From Burkholderiales bacterium (lineage in GTDB: Bacteria > Pseudomonadota > Gammaproteobacteria > Burkholderiales > Burkholderiaceae_C), in the NCBI GenBank assembly GCA_028868825.1, contig JAGWTU010000027.1:1-64000 (forward strand): 64,000 bases of DNA, in the 5' to 3' direction. Below are positions 48,703 through 57,896 of the stretch, piece by piece. The position numbers and the translations under genes are program-made. How positions within the stretch are numbered: position 1 is the first letter of the stretch; each line of letters opens with the position of its first letter. The notes beneath the pieces are model-generated. The model was given only the letters and a program-made list of their open reading frames with translations, was not told the origin of the DNA and made no database searches.

Positions 48703-49871
48703 TTGCCGAGCAGCCGCATCGCGCCTTCGAGCCCGGCCAGCGTCAGCGGGAACATGCGCTGGTTCATCAGCTGCTGGACGATCGCGATGCTCTGGCGGTA
48801 CTGCCAGACGCCCGGCGGCTCGGGGTTGATCCAGGCGAACTTCGGGAACGCATGCGTCAGCCGCTGCAGCCATTCGGCGCCCGGCTCCTCGTTGTTGTAT
48901 TCGACGCTGCCGCCGGGCTGCAGGATCTCGTAGGGGCTCATCGTCGCGTCGCCGACGAAGATCAGCTTGTAGTCCTTGTTGTACTTGCGCAGCACGTCCC
49001 AGGTCGGCGTCTTCTCGGTGTAGCGGCGCCGGTTGTTCTTCCACATGAAGTCATAGACGCAGTTGTGGAAGTAATAGAACTCGAGATGCTTGAACTCGGT
49101 CTTCGTGGCGCTGAACAGTTCCTCGACGCGGTGGATATGCTCGTCCATCGTGCCGCCGACGTCCATCAGCAGCAGCACCTTGACCTTGTTGTGGCGCTCG
49201 GGCACGAGCTTGATGTCGAGCATGCCGGCGTTGGCGGCCGTGCTGTGGATCGTGTCTTCGAGGTCGAGCTCCTCGGCCGCGCCCTCGCGCGCGAAGCGGC
49301 GCAGCCGCCGCAGCGCGACCTTGATGTTGCGCGTGCCGAGCTCCTTCGTGTCGTCGTAGTCCTTGTACGCGCGCTGGTCCCAGACCTTGACGGCGCTCCT
49401 GTTGCGGCCCTTGTCCTGGCCGATGCGGATGCCCTGCGGGTTGTAACCGTAGGCGCCGAACGGGCTCGTGCCGCCGGTGCCTATCCATTTGCTGCCGCCC
49501 TCGTGGCGTTCCTTCTGCTCCTCGAAGCGCTTCTTCAGCGTCTCCATCAGCTCGTCCCAGCCCATCTTCTCGATCGCCGCCTTGTCCTCGGGGCTGAGCT
49601 GGAGCTCGAGCGTCTTGCGCAGCCATTCCAGCGGCACGTCCTGGCTGAAATCGGCGATCGTCTCGACGCCCTTGAAGTAGGCGGCGAAGGCGCGGTCGAA
49701 CTTGTCGTACTGGCTCTCGTCCTTGACCAGCGCCGTGCGCGCCAGGTAATAGAAGTCGTCGACCGAGGGGCCGATGACGCCGGCCTTCACCGCCTCGAGC
49801 AGGCTCAGGAACTCCGTCACCGAGACCTTGAGCTTGGCGGCGCGCAGCGTGTAGAAGAAGTGGATCAGCAT
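48699..49871 (-). CDS. VWA-domain protein, CoxE-like
   Basis: 390 residues. N-terminal helical CoxE-like part (MLIHFFYTLRAAKLKVSVTE), then a VWA domain (about 215-390) with a MIDAS DxGxT (LLLMDVGGTMDEH) and FVGDATMSPYEI. CoxE/MoxR pairs act as metal-centre or protein-complex chaperones. A MoxR ATPase is upstream (52665), but two other genes separate them. Start 49871 chosen over 49931. Confidence 0.88.
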   Translation of the reverse strand: MLIHFFYTLRAAKLKVSVTEFLSLLEAVKAGVIGPSVDDFYYLARTALVKDESQYDKFDRAFAAYFKGVETIADFSQDVPLEWLRKTLELQLSPEDKAAIEKMGWDELMETLKKRFEEQKERHEGGSKWIGTGGTSPFGAYGYNPQGIRIGQDKGRNRSAVKVWDQRAYKDYDDTKELGTRNIKVALRRLRRFAREGAAEELDLEDTIHSTAANAGMLDIKLVPERHNKVKVLLLMDVGGTMDEHIHRVEELFSATKTEFKHLEFYYFHNCVYDFMWKNNRRRYTEKTPTWDVLRKYNKDYKLIFVGDATMSPYEILQPGGSVEYNNEEPGAEWLQRLTHAFPKFAWINPEPPGVWQYRQSIAIVQQLMNQRMFPLTLAGLEGAMRLLGK

Positions 49872-49971
49872 GCGGGTGCGGACCCGGCGTACGGGCCGGG
49901 CGTCGGGACGGGGCATGACGCCCGGTCCCATCGTGCCACAGACGGGCCGTCGCCCGCGCCGCGGTCCGCGC

Positions 49972-52011
49972 TCAGCGTTTGCGCCCGGTGCCCGGGTCGT
50001 GGCGCGCGAGCCAGTCGAAGAACTCGCCGTACCACAGCCGGCTGTTGCGCGGTTTCAGCACCCAGTGGTTCTCGTCGGGGAACCAGAGCAGCCGGGCGTC
50101 GATGCCCAGCGCCTTGAGGGTGTTGTAGTAAGCCAGACCCTGGGCGTCGGGCACGCGGTAGTCGAGCGCGCCGTGGATGACGAGCGTGGGCGTCTTCATC
50201 GCGCCGGCGTACAGATGCGGGCTCTGCCGCTGCACCTGGTCGAGGTTGTCCCAGTACCAGGCACCCAGCTCCTTGCCATGCCAGCTCCAGGCGTCGTCGG
50301 CGAACATGCCGACCCAGTCGTAGCAGCCGGCGTGGCAGATGTAGGCGCGGTAGCGGCCAGGCGCGACATGGCCGTTCATCCAGGCCACCATGTAGCCCCC
50401 ATAGCTGCCGCCGGCTGCGAAGACGCGGCGTGCATCGACCCAGCGCTGCTGCAGCAGCCAGTCGGTGCCGGCCTCGACGTCCTGCAGCTCGAGCGTGCCC
50501 CAGCGGTGCGTGATGCTGTCGAGGAAGGCATAGCCGAAGCCGCTCGAGCCGTGGTAGTTGACGCTCGCGACGACATAGCCTCGGGCCGCGAAGAGCTGGG
50601 TGTTCCAGCGGTAATGCCAGTTGTCCCCGGGGCCCGTGTGCGGGCCGCCGTGGATGTTGTGCAGCACCGGGTATTTCTTCTTCGCGTCGAAGCCGCTCGG
50701 GTAGGCGAGCCACATCTGGACCTCGTCGCCGGGGCCCTCGCCGGAAGCGCTGGCGCCGCGGATCCAGACCTCCTCGATGCGCGCCAGCGCGAGCTGATCG
50801 AGCAGCGCGTCGTTGAACGTCTCGATGCGGCGCGGCGCCTCGCCCGCCAGATGCACATGGGCGCGTGACGGATGGCTCGCGCTGTCGGCGACCGTCACCA
50901 GCGTGCCGGCCGCCTTGTCGAAGCCGTTGACCCAGCCGCCGCGCACGACGACCTCGGCGCGCCGGTCGGGCAGGTCGAAGCGCCACAGGTGCGTGCGGCC
51001 CTGCTGCTCGGCGCAGAACAGCAGCGCCTGGCCGTCGTCCTCCCAATGCAGCGGGGCATGGACCTCGTGGTCCCATTCGGCGCTGACGACCTCCCAGCGG
51101 TTGTCCTCGCGGTCCCAGACGGCGAGCTGGTCGGGCATCGTGTGCCGGACTTCCTGGTGGCTGGCCGTGAAGGCGATGCGGTCGCCGTCGGGGCTGTAGC
51201 GCGGGTTGCGGCAGTCCCAGCCGGCGTCGCGGACGATGACGCGCGTCTTGCCGCTCTTCAGGTCCATCTCGGCCAGCGCGCAGCGGCCGTCGGGGCGTTT
51301 CTCGCGCGCCGGGTCGAAGGCGAAGACGACGCGGCGGCCATCGGGCGCGATGTCGAAGTCGTTGACGCCCGGCTCGGCGCGGCCCAGCTCGTAGTCGCTG
51401 CCTTCGAAGAGGTCGCGCACCTTGGCCGCCTGCCCGGCGCGGCCGAGATCCATCAGATGCAGGTGGGCGACGCGGCCCTGCGGCAGGTTGTGGTCCCAGT
51501 GGCGGTAGTAGATCTCGCTCGTCGCGTAGCCGGTTTCCTTGCGCTCCTTGAAAGCCTTGTGGCGGGCCGCCTGCGCCTTGGTGCCCTTCGCGTCCGGCCA
51601 GACCCAGCTCGCGAACAGCAGCCGGCGGCCGTCGGGGCACCAGCGGAAGGCCTCGACGCCGGTGGCGACCTCGGCCGCGCGCTGCGCCTCGCCGCCGTCC
51701 TGGGCGATGAGGTAGATCTGGTTCTCGTCGTCCTTGCGGCCGCCCTGCTCGCGCCGCGCCGTGAACGCGATGCGGTCGCCGCGCGGGCTCCAGCGCGGCG
51801 CGCCATCCTTCTCGCCGCATTGCGTCAGCTGGCGCGGCGCGCCGCCCAGTGTCGACAGCAGCCACAGCGACGAGACCGACTTGTTCTCCTCCATCGACGG
51901 CCGCATCACCGCGAGCACGAGCTGCGCGCCGTCGGGCGAGACGCTGGGGCTGCCCAGGCGCTCGATCTTCCAGAGATCCTCGACCGTGATCGGTCGCTTC
52001 TTCGTCGCCAT
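49972..52011 (-). CDS. S9-family (acylaminoacyl-type) peptidase
   Basis: 679 residues, no signal peptide, so cytosolic. N-terminal beta-propeller (LGSPSVSPDGAQLVLAV and several SPDGDRIAF-like blades), C-terminal alpha/beta hydrolase with nucleophile Ser in AAGGSYGGYMVAWMNG, Asp in HGALDYRVP and His in DENHWVL. Cleaves short peptides. Lies between the GNAT and VWA genes on the same strand. Confidence 0.93.
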   Translation of the reverse strand: MATKKRPITVEDLWKIERLGSPSVSPDGAQLVLAVMRPSMEENKSVSSLWLLSTLGGAPRQLTQCGEKDGAPRWSPRGDRIAFTARREQGGRKDDENQIYLIAQDGGEAQRAAEVATGVEAFRWCPDGRRLLFASWVWPDAKGTKAQAARHKAFKERKETGYATSEIYYRHWDHNLPQGRVAHLHLMDLGRAGQAAKVRDLFEGSDYELGRAEPGVNDFDIAPDGRRVVFAFDPAREKRPDGRCALAEMDLKSGKTRVIVRDAGWDCRNPRYSPDGDRIAFTASHQEVRHTMPDQLAVWDREDNRWEVVSAEWDHEVHAPLHWEDDGQALLFCAEQQGRTHLWRFDLPDRRAEVVVRGGWVNGFDKAAGTLVTVADSASHPSRAHVHLAGEAPRRIETFNDALLDQLALARIEEVWIRGASASGEGPGDEVQMWLAYPSGFDAKKKYPVLHNIHGGPHTGPGDNWHYRWNTQLFAARGYVVASVNYHGSSGFGYAFLDSITHRWGTLELQDVEAGTDWLLQQRWVDARRVFAAGGSYGGYMVAWMNGHVAPGRYRAYICHAGCYDWVGMFADDAWSWHGKELGAWYWDNLDQVQRQSPHLYAGAMKTPTLVIHGALDYRVPDAQGLAYYNTLKALGIDARLLWFPDENHWVLKPRNSRLWYGEFFDWLARHDPGTGRKR

Positions 52012-52059
52012 GTCGTCGTTCTCCCGTTGCGTCGTCTTCGTTCAGCGCCCGGCGCGCGG

Positions 52060-52653
52060 CTACGTTCGCTGCTGCAGCCGGGCCTCCAGCCGCTCGCGCG
52101 CCGCCGGCCATTCGGCCGCCGTCAGGCTGTACATCACCGTGTCGCGCACGGTGCCGTCGCGGCGCAGCATGTGGTGGCGCAGCACGCCGTCGCGCTGCGC
52201 GCCCAGGCGCTCGATCGCGCGCTGGCTCGCCAGATTGAGAATGTCGGTGCGCCAGCCGACGAGCGCAGCGCCGAGCGTGTCGAACGCGTGGCTCATCAGC
52301 GCCAGCTTGCAGCTCGTGTTGACGGCGCTGCGCTGGCGGCTACCCGCGTACCACGTGTAGCCGATCTCGAGCCGACCGACGGGCACGTCGATGTCGTGAT
52401 AGCTCGTGCTGCCGATGATCTGGCCGCTGGCGGCGTCGACGACGGTGAACGGCAGCCGGTGGCCATCGCGCTGCATCTGCAGTGCCTTTTCGATGTAGGC
52501 GGCCGTCGCGCCGGGCTCGGGGACCGAGGTCACGCGCAGCGTCCACAGCTCGCCGTCGGCGGCCGCGGCGGCCAGCCCGGCCTCGTGCTCGGGGGCCATG
52601 GGCAGCAGCCGCACCGGGCCGCGTTCGAGGGTGACCGCTGCGACCGCCCGCAT
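52060..52653 (-). CDS. GNAT-family N-acetyltransferase (RimJ/RimL type)
   Basis: 197 residues with the RimJ/L layout: VRLLPMAPEHEAGL, IIGSTSYHDIDVPVGRLEIG, RTDILNLASQRAIERLGAQR. Substrate unknown. 11 bases after the MoxR gene, 48 bases before the peptidase gene. Confidence 0.88.
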   Translation of the reverse strand: MRAVAAVTLERGPVRLLPMAPEHEAGLAAAAADGELWTLRVTSVPEPGATAAYIEKALQMQRDGHRLPFTVVDAASGQIIGSTSYHDIDVPVGRLEIGYTWYAGSRQRSAVNTSCKLALMSHAFDTLGAALVGWRTDILNLASQRAIERLGAQRDGVLRHHMLRRDGTVRDTVMYSLTAAEWPAARERLEARLQQRT

Positions 52654-52664
52654 CGTCGAGTGGC

Positions 52665-53507
<843 letters not shown>

Positions 53508-53592
53508 TTTGGTGTGCGCGGCGGCGGGGCCGTCGGGGTCATGTCACGGGCCTCGAGAGGCGAACTTCAGGCCGCAAGGGGTGTTCGTCCCA

Positions 53593-53612
53593 GTATAAGG
53601 GGCCCCTATAAT
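53593..53612 (+). promoter_or_regulatory. Promoter-like palindrome before cytochrome c4
   Basis: TATAAGGGGCCCCTATA followed by AT gives a perfect -10 TATAAT (53607-53612) inside a near-perfect palindrome. The -35 at 53584-53589 (TTCGTC, 17-base spacer) is weak, so a regulator may bind the palindrome. About 80 bases before the ATG. Confidence 0.5.
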
Positions 53613-53692
53613 CGCCGCCGGTCCGGGGCCGCTGCCTCGGGCCTGGCGCGAGACAACGCCTCCTTCCCCGCACGAACCACACCGGACCACCG

Positions 53693-54346
53693 ATGAGCAA
53701 AGCGATCCCATTCCTGCTGGCCCTGGCCGCCGCCGCCTGTGCCGTTCCGGCCGCCCACGCGCAAAACGCCGCCGAGGGCGAGCGCAAGGCCGCGATGTGC
53801 ATCGGCTGCCATGGCATCCCGGGCTACCAGGCGACGTTCCCGGAGATCTACAAGGTGCCGATGATCGCCGGCCAGAACGCCAAGTACATCGAGAACGCGC
53901 TCACCGAGTACAAGAAGGGCGACCGCAAGTTCCCGACGATGCGCGCGATCGCGTCCTCGCTCTCAGACGCCGACATCGCCGACCTCGCCGCCTTCTATTC
54001 GACGTACGGCACGGCCGGCAAGCCCGCCGCGCCCGACACGCCGCCGGCGCCGTCGACCGAGGTCGCCGCGCTGATCGCCAAGGGCGCCTGCAATTCCTGC
54101 CACGGCCCGAACTTCAGCAAGCCGATCGATCCCGGCTACCCCAAACTCGCAGGCCAGGCCGACAGCTATCTTTTCAATGCCTTGCTGGCGTACGGCACGC
54201 GCGACAACCGGCTCGTCGGTCGCGACCACGCGATCATGAGCGCCCAGGTCAAGCCCTTCGACCGCAAGGAGCTGCAGGCGCTGGCCGACTACATCAGCTC
54301 GCTGCCGGGCGAGATCCACACCGAGCCGGCGCCGCGCTTCAAGTAG
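53693..54346 (+). CDS. Di-haem cytochrome c4
   Basis: 217 residues with a signal peptide (IPFLLALAAAACAVPAAHA) and two class I c-type haem sites: CIGCH (36-40) and CNSCH (133-137), each followed by a Met ligand region (PTMR, IMSAQ). Cytochrome c4 shuttles electrons to terminal oxidases in the periplasm. Confidence 0.95.
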   Translation: MSKAIPFLLALAAAACAVPAAHAQNAAEGERKAAMCIGCHGIPGYQATFPEIYKVPMIAGQNAKYIENALTEYKKGDRKFPTMRAIASSLSDADIADLAAFYSTYGTAGKPAAPDTPPAPSTEVAALIAKGACNSCHGPNFSKPIDPGYPKLAGQADSYLFNALLAYGTRDNRLVGRDHAIMSAQVKPFDRKELQALADYISSLPGEIHTEPAPRFK

Positions 54347-54359
54347 TAGGCGCCGTCCG

Positions 54360-54866
54360 TCAGACGAGGGGCGCCGCGAGCGCCCCTTCGTGTTCGAGCA
54401 GCGATCGCTTGCGATCGAGCCCGCCCGCATAGCCCGTCAGCGAGCCGTCGCCGCCGACGACGCGATGGCAGGGCACGATGATCGAGACCGGGTTGCGGCC
54501 GATCGCCGCGCCGACGGCGCGCACGGCTGCCGGGTTCCCGATGCGCCGCGCGATCTCGCCATACGTCGACAACCGGCCGACATCGATCGCCAGCAGCGCC
54601 CGCCACACGGCTTGCTGGAACGAAGTGCCCCGGGCGTCGAGGGCGACCGTGAACGGCCGCGCCGGGTCGCGCCAATAGGCCTCGAACTCGCGCGCCGCCA
54701 GCCGCAGATGGGCATCGTCGGGGCGCTGCGGCGCATCGACGGCGTCGCTGCGATGGGCCTGGCCGTCGAACCAGGCCAGGGCCAGTCCGCGCGGCGTCGC
54801 CGCCAGCGTCAATGGTCCCAGTGGCGTCTCGATGCGCGTCTGCGCCGCGTACGGAATCGTCTTCAT
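54360..54866 (-). CDS. ogt: Methylated-DNA-protein-cysteine methyltransferase
   Basis: 168 residues. Transfers methyl groups from O6-methylguanine to Cys in VPCHRVVGGDGSLTGYAGG; DNA-binding helix FQQAVWRALLAIDVGRLSTY. Suicide enzyme. Starts within the stop of the upstream Ada/AlkA gene (ATGA). An 8-bp hairpin (54367-54387) near its 3' end may also stop the convergent cytochrome transcript. Confidence 0.95.
   Translation of the reverse strand: MKTIPYAAQTRIETPLGPLTLAATPRGLALAWFDGQAHRSDAVDAPQRPDDAHLRLAAREFEAYWRDPARPFTVALDARGTSFQQAVWRALLAIDVGRLSTYGEIARRIGNPAAVRAVGAAIGRNPVSIIVPCHRVVGGDGSLTGYAGGLDRKRSLLEHEGALAAPLV
54367..54387. terminator. Hairpin between convergent cytochrome c4 and ogt
   Basis: AGGGGCGC (54367-54374), loop CGCGA, GCGCCCCT (54380-54387). 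It lies in the last codons of ogt and 20 bases past the cytochrome stop, so it could act in both directions; T-tract absent. Confidence 0.35.
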
Positions 54867-56341
54867 GTCTCGTTCTCCAGTTGGTGCCACAGCCTCATCA
54901 CGGCATAGGCGCGCCACGGTCGCCAGGCCTGCGCCTGGGCCGTGATGGCGGCGATGGCCTGCGAGCGCTGCGCCGCTGTCTCCCGGTCGCGATCGGGTGC
55001 CAGCGCGTTGAGCAAGCCGATGTCGCTCGCCGGCCAGGCGTCGGGCCAGGCGAGCGAGCGCATCGCGATGACCTGCGCCGTCCATTCGCCGATGCCCGGC
55101 AGCGAGCGCAGCGCCTCGAGCGTCGCCTCCAGCGGCGCGCCGCGGTCGAGGTCGATCGCGCCCGTCGCGACGGCCGCCGCGAGCGCTTGCAGCGCCCGCA
55201 CGCGCTGGCGCACGATGCCGAGGCGGCCGATCACCTCGGGGTCGGCCGCGGCGATCGCCCGCGCGCTCGGGAACAGCGTCGTCAGCGCCGGCCACGGCGT
55301 TTCGATGCGCTCGCCGAGCCTCTCGACGAGCCGCCGCGTCAGCGTGCAGGCCGCCTTCACCGTCACCTGCTGGCCGAGGACGACGCGAACGGCCGACTCG
55401 AAGCCGTCGAACGCGCCCGGCAGCCGCGTGCCGGGTCGCTGCGCGACGGGCAGCCGCGCCAGCACGGGATCGATCAGCGCCGGGTCGGCGTCGAGATCGA
55501 AGCCCTGGCGGACGCGGCGCATGACAGCGCCGAGGAACGGCGCCAGGGCCGGCGCCGCCGTCAACGCGACCTCGTGCCGATCGAGATCGAAGCGGGCCTC
55601 GAACCAGCCGGCGACGATGCCGCCGTCGTGCGGCCACGCGAGCGTTCGCCGCAGCGTCAGGCCGTCGACCTGCTCGACACCCGGCAGCTCGCGCCGGGCG
55701 AGGAAGCCGAGCAGTCCCTCGGCGTCCAGCGGCGGCCGGTACGCGAGCCGCAGCGCCGGCGCCGCCGCCGATGCGGGTCGCGAGCGCCGCAGCGCCGTCG
55801 GGTTCAGCCGGTAGCGCTCGGCGAATGCGGCGTTGAAGCGGCGCAGGCTGCCGAAGCCGCATGCGAGCGCGATCGCCGTCACCGGCTGCGCCGTGTCCGT
55901 CAGCAACTGCTTGGCCAGCAGCAGTCGCTGCGTCGTCAGATAGTCGTGCGGCCCGACGCCATGGGCGTCGGCGAAGATGCGCCGCAGATGGCGGTCGGTG
56001 ACACCCAGGCGCCGCGCGAGCGCCGCCATGTCGGTCGCATCGCCGCCATGGACCGAGCGCTCGATCAGGCGCGCCGCGTCATCGGCGAGCGAGCGCGACG
56101 AATCGGCGAGCGACAAGCCGGGCGCGATCTCGGGCCGGCATTTCAGGCACGGCCGGAAGCGGGCCGCCTCGGCCTGCGCGCGGGTGTCGAAGAAGCGGCA
56201 GTTCTCGCGCCGCGGCGTGCGGACGCGGCAAACGGGGCGGCAATAGACGCCGGTGCTCGTGACACCGACGAAAAGCCGGCCATCGAAGCGCGGATCGCGG
56301 GTTTTCAGCGCGGCATAGGCGGCATCGGCATCGAGGACCAT
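54863..56341 (-). CDS. Ada-like regulator fused to AlkA-type DNA glycosylase
   Basis: 492 residues. N-terminal Ada zinc domain with the four cysteines C34, C38, C65, C68 (YCRPVCRVR, RPCLKCRPE), AraC-type HTH (about 85-185: DRHLRRIFADAHGVGPHDYL, CGFGSLRRFNAAF), and C-terminal AlkA/HhH-GPD (about 200-490): LRSLPGIGEWTAQVIAMRSL, catalytic Asp in WPASDIGL. Senses methyl phosphotriesters and removes 3-methyladenine; operon with ogt makes an adaptive-response unit. Confidence 0.93.
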   Translation of the reverse strand: MVLDADAAYAALKTRDPRFDGRLFVGVTSTGVYCRPVCRVRTPRRENCRFFDTRAQAEAARFRPCLKCRPEIAPGLSLADSSRSLADDAARLIERSVHGGDATDMAALARRLGVTDRHLRRIFADAHGVGPHDYLTTQRLLLAKQLLTDTAQPVTAIALACGFGSLRRFNAAFAERYRLNPTALRRSRPASAAAPALRLAYRPPLDAEGLLGFLARRELPGVEQVDGLTLRRTLAWPHDGGIVAGWFEARFDLDRHEVALTAAPALAPFLGAVMRRVRQGFDLDADPALIDPVLARLPVAQRPGTRLPGAFDGFESAVRVVLGQQVTVKAACTLTRRLVERLGERIETPWPALTTLFPSARAIAAADPEVIGRLGIVRQRVRALQALAAAVATGAIDLDRGAPLEATLEALRSLPGIGEWTAQVIAMRSLAWPDAWPASDIGLLNALAPDRDRETAAQRSQAIAAITAQAQAWRPWRAYAVMRLWHQLENET

Positions 56342-56436
56342 GCGGCCATGATAGGCCGCGCGGGGGCGGCGACTCGCCGTTTTCGGACCTGTCGTCGGCC
56401 GCCCCGATGCCGACAGCCGCGGCGACGGGCGATGAG

Positions 56437-56988
56437 TCAGGGCCTGGTGTCGGGCGATCCGGTCTCGATGTACATCTTCAAGCGGGCCATCGTTCCGGCC
56501 AGCATGCCGTCGGCGGCCGCCGGCCAGTTGCCGAAGCCGCCCTTCATGTAACCGCCCACGAGATTGTCGAGCGTCAGATCGGTGCCGTCACCGGCGGCCT
56601 TCAAGGTGAACGTCAGTGCCGCATCGACACCCTGGCCCTGGAACGGGCCGAGCGGCCCACGCAGCCGCAGCATGACGCCGGGCATCAAGGTCCAGACCGT
56701 CGCGTGCTGCACCGATCCACCGCCCGGCAGCTGTTCGCAGAAACAGCCGCCCGCCCGGGCTTCCAGCGTGAGGTTGGCGGCGTCGTTCGAATACGTATGG
56801 TCGGAATTCCACCATTTCGCCGGCACGAGCAGCGCCGCGTAGACCTTGTCCGCAGGCGCGGCGATGTGCAGTTTCTGCTGGATCGCGAACCCGCTCGGTG
56901 TCTGCTCGATGACCGCGGCGCGGCAGGGCGCGGCGAGCGATGCGGCAACGACGATGCTGCCGAAGGCGAAATGTGCGATGCGATGCAT
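56437..56988 (-). CDS. Exported SRPBCC-like protein
   Basis: 183 residues. Signal peptide (MHRIAHFAFGSIVVAASLAA) then a START/SRPBCC-type fold: AIQQKLHIAAPADKVYAALL, KWWNSDHTYS, a CFC pair (residues about 83-85). Hydrophobic-ligand binding is likely by family; ligand unknown. Start 56988 after GGGGGAT. Confidence 0.8.
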   Translation of the reverse strand: MHRIAHFAFGSIVVAASLAAPCRAAVIEQTPSGFAIQQKLHIAAPADKVYAALLVPAKWWNSDHTYSNDAANLTLEARAGGCFCEQLPGGGSVQHATVWTLMPGVMLRLRGPLGPFQGQGVDAALTFTLKAAGDGTDLTLDNLVGGYMKGGFGNWPAAADGMLAGTMARLKMYIETGSPDTRP

Positions 56989-57050
56989 GGATCCCCCGTT
57001 GTCGATGCCGGCGGCGTCGCGGCCGCTCGTGCAGGGGGTCGAGAATACCG

Positions 57051-57371
57051 CTAGCGCCGCGCCCGCTCGATCGCCGCGACGGCCGCCAGTTCGGCGTTGA
57101 GCGCCGGCTCGAGCGGCGAGCGGCACAGCCCGGCGACGCCGTAGCGCATGTTCTCGTAGATCTCGGATGTCGCCGGCGCGATCGCCAGCAAGGCCTGCAG
57201 ATCGTCGTCCGGCTCCGCCTGCGCGAGCAACTTCTCGAGTTGCTGGGCGACGCGGCGGTATTGCTCGGCGCTGGCCGATCCCGGCTCGCGTTCGAGTCGT
57301 TCGAGCAGCCCGGCAACGCCCGCCAGCACATGCAGGCGCTGCGGCAGTTTTTGATGAAGGGTCGAAGCCAT
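57051..57371 (-). CDS. Small helical hypothetical protein
   Basis: 106 residues, helical (RLHVLAGVAGLLERLEREPG, YRRVAQQLEKLLAQAEPDDD). 62 bases upstream of the SRPBCC gene on the same strand. No family recognised. Confidence 0.7.
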   Translation of the reverse strand: MASTLHQKLPQRLHVLAGVAGLLERLEREPGSASAEQYRRVAQQLEKLLAQAEPDDDLQALLAIAPATSEIYENMRYGVAGLCRSPLEPALNAELAAVAAIERARR

Positions 57372-57488
57372 GGCCGGCAGATCGTGCCGCGCCGCCGGAT
57401 TTCAAGGGATGCGGTCATGCTTTCGCGACCTTCTTGACATGAGGATGCTCGGTCGCCAGCCGGATCCGGATGCCACAATCGCGCCTCG

Positions 57489-57797
57489 ATGCGCAAGCTG
57501 ATCACGCTCCTGCTGCTGCCGCTGTGGCTGTTCGCCCAGCAGGGCGCGATGCTGCACGAGATCAGCCATATCGATGCCGGCGGCGCGACGACGCCGCTGC
57601 AGCGCCATCATCAGGCCGGCAAGGCCTGCGAGCTGTGCCTGTCGTTCGCGGCCGTCGCCGGCGCTGCGGCGCAGATCGACGCACCGGCCTTCGCGCTGCT
57701 CGATCTCGTCGAGCAGCGGGCGCTCGTCGCGCTGCCGGCCGGCTTCGAGATCGCGGCGCCGGCGCCGCGCAGCCGCGGTCCTCCCGCCGTTCTCTGA
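57489..57797 (+). CDS. Small exported His/Cys protein (DUF2946-like)
   Basis: 102 residues. Signal segment MRKLITLLLLPLWLFAQQGA, then HEISH, HH and CELC: possible metal ligands, as in DUF2946-type proteins found beside TonB receptors. It is 99 bases before a TonB-dependent receptor and near a ZIP transporter, which suggests a metal-handling role. Confidence 0.7.
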   Translation: MRKLITLLLLPLWLFAQQGAMLHEISHIDAGGATTPLQRHHQAGKACELCLSFAAVAGAAAQIDAPAFALLDLVEQRALVALPAGFEIAAPAPRSRGPPAVL

Positions 57798-57896
57798 TCG
57801 TTCGCCCCGGGCCGTTCGGGCCGGATCGCGATGCGGCTGCCCGGCAGCCGGCGCGAGCCACCGAGGGCCGCCATTTCAGCGATTCAGAGGACATCC

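Noticed and set aside
57402..57611. Minus-strand 69-codon ORF
   Set aside because: Shadow of the exported His/Cys gene.
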